Positions 61,893 to 64,000 of a stretch of 64,000 nucleotides of DNA are shown in pieces. Positions within the stretch are counted from its first letter, which is position 1. Each line of letters starts with the position of its first letter. The DNA is from Gluconacetobacter johannae. GTDB lineage: Bacteria; Pseudomonadota; Alphaproteobacteria; Acetobacterales; Acetobacteraceae. Where the stretch lies: contig NZ_JABEQH010000008.1 in the NCBI RefSeq assembly GCF_014174305.1, positions 106,360-170,359 of the forward strand. The letters are read 5' to 3'. A program made the position numbers and the translations under genes. A model generated the notes under the pieces. That model searched no databases, was not told where the DNA came from, and worked only from the letters and a program-made list of their open reading frames with translations.

Positions 61893-63794
61893 CTATCGGG
61901 ACGTGACCCTGCGATAGAGACGCCGCAGCAGCCCGCGTCTTCTGGTGCCGACCGGCGCGGTCCGGTCGGCGAATTTTTTCAGGACGATCTTGGACGACGC
62001 CCTGACCGCCCCGGCCCTCCTGCGCTGGCGATACCCCTCCATGCAGGCCAGCAGCGTGGTTTCATACCAGGGGGTCTGACGCAGGACCATCCAGAAGCAT
62101 TCGGCGAAATCGGTTGAGGGCCACAGCCACGGCTTCTGCTCACCCGCGAAATGCACCACATAGGGGTCCCTGCGCGCGCTTTCATATTCCTTCCATGTCG
62201 ATAGCGGAAGGTTTTTGAAGAAACTCCCGACATTCCCGTTTCCGTGGAAGACGTTCCACCGCATGTCCAGATAATGAACGTGCCCCTGGAACGCGATGTT
62301 GAGAATATCCTGATCCAGGAACCAATATGTCGGCCGGCGCTGGAATGCCGCACGGATTCGCCCCTTTATATCGACGGGCATCCGCTGCAGATCGAAGACG
62401 AGAATGCCGGCCTGGAAATACCCGGCGGGGTCAGCCAGCCCCAGATAGTGCGCGACATAGGTCTCGGCCTCCTGCCCGCCGCAGGACGCCAGGGCGGGCG
62501 TGCCGAATTTCCGAAATCCGGTCATGACACAATCCCGGACAGCGCCGATCGCCTTCCCGCCCAGATCGACCCGCAGCAGGTCGGCCAGGTCGCGCCGGAC
62601 GATCATGTCCGCGTCGATATACAGGATTTTCCCATAATTTTCGAAAACTTCGGGGATCGAAAGACGGTAGTACGTTTCTTTCGAAAAATGCATATGAGTC
62701 TTCAGGTCGAAATCCGCGAAATATCCCCGGGGATTGACGAACCGGATCGAAACGTTCGGGGCGCCTGCCGCCAATCCCTCGATCAGGGATTTATTATAGT
62801 CGGAAATATCGTCATTCATGACGATCAGGTCGTAATTGAAGTGATCTTTCGAACTATTCAGGATGGATTGTATGCACGCCCCGGCATAGGGGACGAAATT
62901 ATTGTTGAAGGCCAGGACCACCGGCACCGCATTGGTGGAAAAGACAGGCGCGATCCGCGCGCGCGGCGCAGGGTCGAGGATCAGCGTCCGCTCCAGTTCC
63001 CTGACCTTGATATCCGGATGATCCGACCGGTACTTCATGACGAATATATTGAACAGCCATTCGGATATATAGCCGAAAACCCGCGTTTCCTGCAGGGAAT
63101 AGCTTGCGAGATCAATCTCTTTTTCAAGATCGAACAATATATCAAAAATCCAGGAGCAATATTCGTCAAATATATCACGGCGCATGACGAAGATATTGGT
63201 GAAATATCCGCTATGGTCCGCGTTCACGGGGGCAACGAAGCGCGCATAGTCCGGATATTTCCTGGTCAGGATCCTGATGGCCGCATCGTAGTCGGCAGCG
63301 CGGTGCGCGCCTCCCTTCTGGTAGTGATCCCACATGGTGCGCGATCCGGCCTGCCGGACGTCCCAGCGCTTGGGCAGGATCATGTCATAGGCCGACACCA
63401 GGGTATCGACATGTTCGTCCGTCAGGGCATTGGCGCGAATATAGGACTCATCCAGGCAAGGATAATCCACGACGCCCCACTCGTTTTCCCGGTATGTCCT
63501 GCCGGAGAAATTCAGGTGACGCCGGTAATGGAACAACCCGACATGCCCTTGCCCGGACGTATTCCGCCATATCCAGTACAAGGCTGTCAGTTCACAGAAG
63601 CTGGCGTTCCGGGTGGAAATATTGTCCCCGGTATCGTCGCCGATCTCGCAGATCGCCCGCCTGCTGTCGGCCCGGCCGACCTGAATGGGAACGAAAGCGC
63701 GGCCAGGCAGTTCGGCCGTCTCCTTGTGCATGGCGATATAGATCTGCGTGGTCACGAGGCCCCCCGGAGCCCTAAGCCCATGTAAAATTTCCAT
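61893..63794 (-). CDS. DUF4422 and GT8 glycosyltransferase fusion
   Basis: A 633-aa enzyme. The N-terminal domain (residues about 15-265) matches DUF4422 (IYIAMHKETAELPG, HVGLFHYRRHLNFSGR). The second domain (about 285-540) is a GT8 glycosyltransferase with the DXD motif in KILYIDADMIVRRDLADLL, then the family VFDLQRM and DQDILNIAF blocks. The C-terminus is basic. GT8 enzymes add glucose or galactose to lipopolysaccharide. The gene is AT-richer than its neighbours and uses more A/T-ending codons, hinting at horizontal acquisition. Likely a surface polysaccharide enzyme. Confidence 0.85.
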   Translation of the reverse strand: MEILHGLRAPGGLVTTQIYIAMHKETAELPGRAFVPIQVGRADSRRAICEIGDDTGDNISTRNASFCELTALYWIWRNTSGQGHVGLFHYRRHLNFSGRTYRENEWGVVDYPCLDESYIRANALTDEHVDTLVSAYDMILPKRWDVRQAGSRTMWDHYQKGGAHRAADYDAAIRILTRKYPDYARFVAPVNADHSGYFTNIFVMRRDIFDEYCSWIFDILFDLEKEIDLASYSLQETRVFGYISEWLFNIFVMKYRSDHPDIKVRELERTLILDPAPRARIAPVFSTNAVPVVLAFNNNFVPYAGACIQSILNSSKDHFNYDLIVMNDDISDYNKSLIEGLAAGAPNVSIRFVNPRGYFADFDLKTHMHFSKETYYRLSIPEVFENYGKILYIDADMIVRRDLADLLRVDLGGKAIGAVRDCVMTGFRKFGTPALASCGGQEAETYVAHYLGLADPAGYFQAGILVFDLQRMPVDIKGRIRAAFQRRPTYWFLDQDILNIAFQGHVHYLDMRWNVFHGNGNVGSFFKNLPLSTWKEYESARRDPYVVHFAGEQKPWLWPSTDFAECFWMVLRQTPWYETTLLACMEGYRQRRRAGAVRASSKIVLKKFADRTAPVGTRRRGLLRRLYRRVTSR

Positions 63795-63847
63795 TTCAGA
63801 TTAAAGCAGATCGTCCACAGGTCGAAGACCCGAATGCACGAACAAAG

Positions 63848-63881
63848 AAAAACCCCAGCCCGTTTCCGGACTGGGGTTTTT
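63848..63881. terminator. Bidirectional terminator between GT8 gene and tRNA-fMet
   Basis: Stem AAAAACCCCAG (63848-63858) with CTGGGGTTTTT (63871-63881). It ends transcription of the minus-strand tRNA, whose T run is the A run on the plus strand. Confidence 0.85.
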
Positions 63882-63889
63882 TGAAGCTG

Positions 63890-63966
<77 letters not shown>

Positions 63967-64000
63967 GTGGTAAAGGTGGACTGGAAGACCTGGCGGCGAC

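Overview
This window is GC-rich chromosomal DNA of an alphaproteobacterium, most likely an acetic acid bacterium (Acetobacteraceae; Gluconacetobacter, Komagataeibacter or a close relative). Three things point there: a complete general stress response locus (NepR, EcfG-type sigma factors, PhyR, HWE-type kinase), regulatory sites of alphaproteobacterial type (a LexA direct repeat and a CtrA box), and the gene content. The family-level placement is inferred from protein flavour, not from a database search. I see no CRISPR array, insertion sequence, prophage or rRNA operon.

Layout. 1-16.6 kb is mostly housekeeping: the end of dut, a two-gene ABC importer (fused double permease plus ATPase), msrA, valS, a TolC-type channel with a Pcm-like methyltransferase, tRNA-Cys, glk, an SDR enzyme, nrdR-nusB-thiL, a PCu(A)C-like protein with altered metal ligands, recQ and an OmpA-like lipoprotein. 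16.7-24.5 kb holds cydDC and the general stress response locus. 24.5-38.1 kb holds an ABC-F ATPase, a pterin dehydratase, a Gfo/Idh/MocA dehydrogenase, a radical SAM gene under a LexA-type box, secDF, mscL, rpmE, an Hsp20 gene with a candidate ROSE-type RNA thermometer, trcR, two divergent DUF465 genes (one only 56 aa) and purE-purK-purU. 38.2-46.6 kb holds a GT2 glycosyltransferase, a CBS-PAS-GGDEF-EAL protein, and an acetoin dehydrogenase operon (acoABC) divergent from an AcoR-like regulator that lacks the AAA+ domain.

46.6-59.3 kb is a complete tad/Flp (type IVb) pilus operon on the minus strand. Its order is two flp pilins (one only 59 aa), cpaA, cpaB, cpaC, a short cpaD, cpaE, cpaF, tadB, tadC, tadD, a TadG-like protein, two TadE-like minor pilins, a PIG-V-like mannosyltransferase and a small unknown gene. 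Most junctions are 4-nt ATGA overlaps, so the operon is probably translationally coupled. A perfect TTAA-N7-TTAA CtrA-type box lies upstream of the first pilin. The cpaF-tadB junction is replaced by four 14-bp repeats that read as a chain of overlapping five-codon mini-ORFs. The rest of the window holds a GT87 membrane protein, a D-2-hydroxyacid dehydrogenase, a DUF4422-GT8 glycosyltransferase and initiator tRNA-fMet.

Best candidates for something new are the mini-ORF relay before tadB, the mannosyltransferase coupled to the tad operon (possible pilus glycosylation), the beta-solenoid-like TadG, the RNA thermometer, the LexA-linked radical SAM gene and the PCu(A)C variant.
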